DNA of 6,126 nucleotides, taken from positions 1 through 6,126 of the forward strand of contig JAHADO010000084.1 of assembly GCA_018375265.1 (NCBI GenBank), in the 5' to 3' direction. Shown here in pieces: positions 5,536 through 6,126 of this stretch. Each line of letters begins with the position of its first letter. Position 1 is the stretch's first letter. Below the pieces are notes generated by a model, which ran no database searches, was not told where the DNA came from, and was given only the letters and a program-made list of their open reading frames with translations. Position numbers and translations under genes: made by a program. Origin of the DNA: Campylobacter concisus. Lineage in GTDB: Bacteria; Campylobacterota; Campylobacteria; Campylobacterales; Campylobacteraceae.

Positions 5536-6126
5536 ATGGCAAGTAGTAATGACCTAAGAAAAAACAAAAATCAGCATAAACCAAAAAATACTAAGTCTAA
5601 ACTTGATGATAAAAATATAGCCCAGTCTATGAAAAAAACGATTAGCTATATAGAAGAAAGATTTAGCGATATAACTAATTTCGATGGGTTCTATATAAAA
5701 TTTAGTTCAAAACTATTTCTTGATGAAATGATGGCTAATATAAAAAATGGAGGTATCAGAAAGCAATTCGATACATCTTGGAAAAGTACTGCAATTAAAC
5801 CAGATGGCGGTTTTTTAATATTAAAAAAACGAGATGATGACAATTATCAGAAACTTATTTTGGCAGCTGAGGTTAAACGACAAGGAACAAATGATAAGAG
5901 AGAGGAAGAAGGTCTTAAAAGACAAGCAAGAGGTAATGCTCTAGAACGTTTAGGAAAAAATTTGATTGGCATAAGGGCTATGATGAATCACGAAGACATA
6001 ACCCCTTTTGTTTGTTTCGGTAGTGGTGATGATTTTAACGAGAAAGATATTAGTACTAAAAATATGTTTTCAAAATTAAGCACTATGAATGAATTTTATT
6101 ACCTTAATAAAACATATATTTTTAAA
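5536..6126 (+). CDS. EcoRI/MunI-family type II restriction endonuclease, 3' end outside window
   Basis: I translated 197 codons from ATG 5536 with no stop before the window edge. The enzyme should cut unmethylated DNA at a specific palindrome. It belongs to the PD-(D/E)xK nucleases: IKPDGG (87-92) supplies D90 and LAAEVKRQG (109-117) supplies E112 and K114, matching EcoRI D91, E111 and K113 in order and near-identical spacing. Q116 matches EcoRI Q115. GNALERLGKN (133-142) matches the EcoRI GNAIER segment, which in EcoRI and MunI reads the inner AATT bases. The lysine-rich first 35 residues look like a basic arm. The visible length is close to MunI (about 202 residues, from memory) and shorter than EcoRI (277), so the missing part could be small. 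All visible catalytic residues are intact. The name of the system and its exact target cannot be read from this sequence. Confidence 0.88.
   Translation, partial: MASSNDLRKNKNQHKPKNTKSKLDDKNIAQSMKKTISYIEERFSDITNFDGFYIKFSSKLFLDEMMANIKNGGIRKQFDTSWKSTAIKPDGGFLILKKRDDDNYQKLILAAEVKRQGTNDKREEEGLKRQARGNALERLGKNLIGIRAMMNHEDITPFVCFGSGDDFNEKDISTKNMFSKLSTMNEFYYLNKTYIFK

Noticed and set aside
1..6126. CRISPR array, tRNA, rRNA, insertion sequence ends or long repeats
   Set aside because: None were seen on reading both strands; repeated AAATTT words reflect codon and base composition.

Overview
The window looks like a piece of a Campylobacter chromosome, most likely from a moderately AT-rich species such as those near C. 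concisus. The evidence is the AT-rich composition, AAAGGA ribosome sites, T-rich promoters with TATAAT boxes, the dnaJ/racR/racS neighbourhood known from C. jejuni, and a fused trpGD gene. The species is an inference; no marker here fixes it.

Layout. Positions 1-132 hold the 5' end of dnaJ on the minus strand. A 123-base divergent promoter region (133-255) separates it from a plus-strand run: racR (response regulator), racS (sensor kinase) and recR (recombination mediator). These three are joined by 4-base ATGA overlaps, so they probably form one translationally coupled operon. An 83-base gap (2750-2832) with two TATAAT boxes and an imperfect hairpin precedes trpGD, which encodes a fused anthranilate synthase amidotransferase and anthranilate phosphoribosyltransferase and starts at TTG. 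No trpE lies upstream and no trpF follows within the window.

Exactly at the end of trpGD the base composition drops sharply and a type II restriction-modification pair begins: an N6-adenine DNA methyltransferase (4434 or 4473 to 5534) and, one base later, a restriction endonuclease that runs off the window (5536 to beyond 6126). The endonuclease is missing from any list of closed ORFs because it has no stop in the window. Its translation shows the EcoRI/MunI-type active site (PDGG ... AEVK) followed by the GNAxER DNA-reading motif, so an AATT-centred target is likely. An arginine just before GNAxER favours CAATTG (MunI type) over GAATTC. The only CAATTG in the window lies on a candidate start codon of the methyltransferase.

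How the parts fit. dnaJ, racRS, recR and trpGD are core functions: protein folding, environmental signalling, DNA repair and tryptophan synthesis. The restriction-modification pair looks like an acquired cassette placed behind trpGD, probably transcribed by read-through, with the protective methyltransferase first and no controller gene visible.
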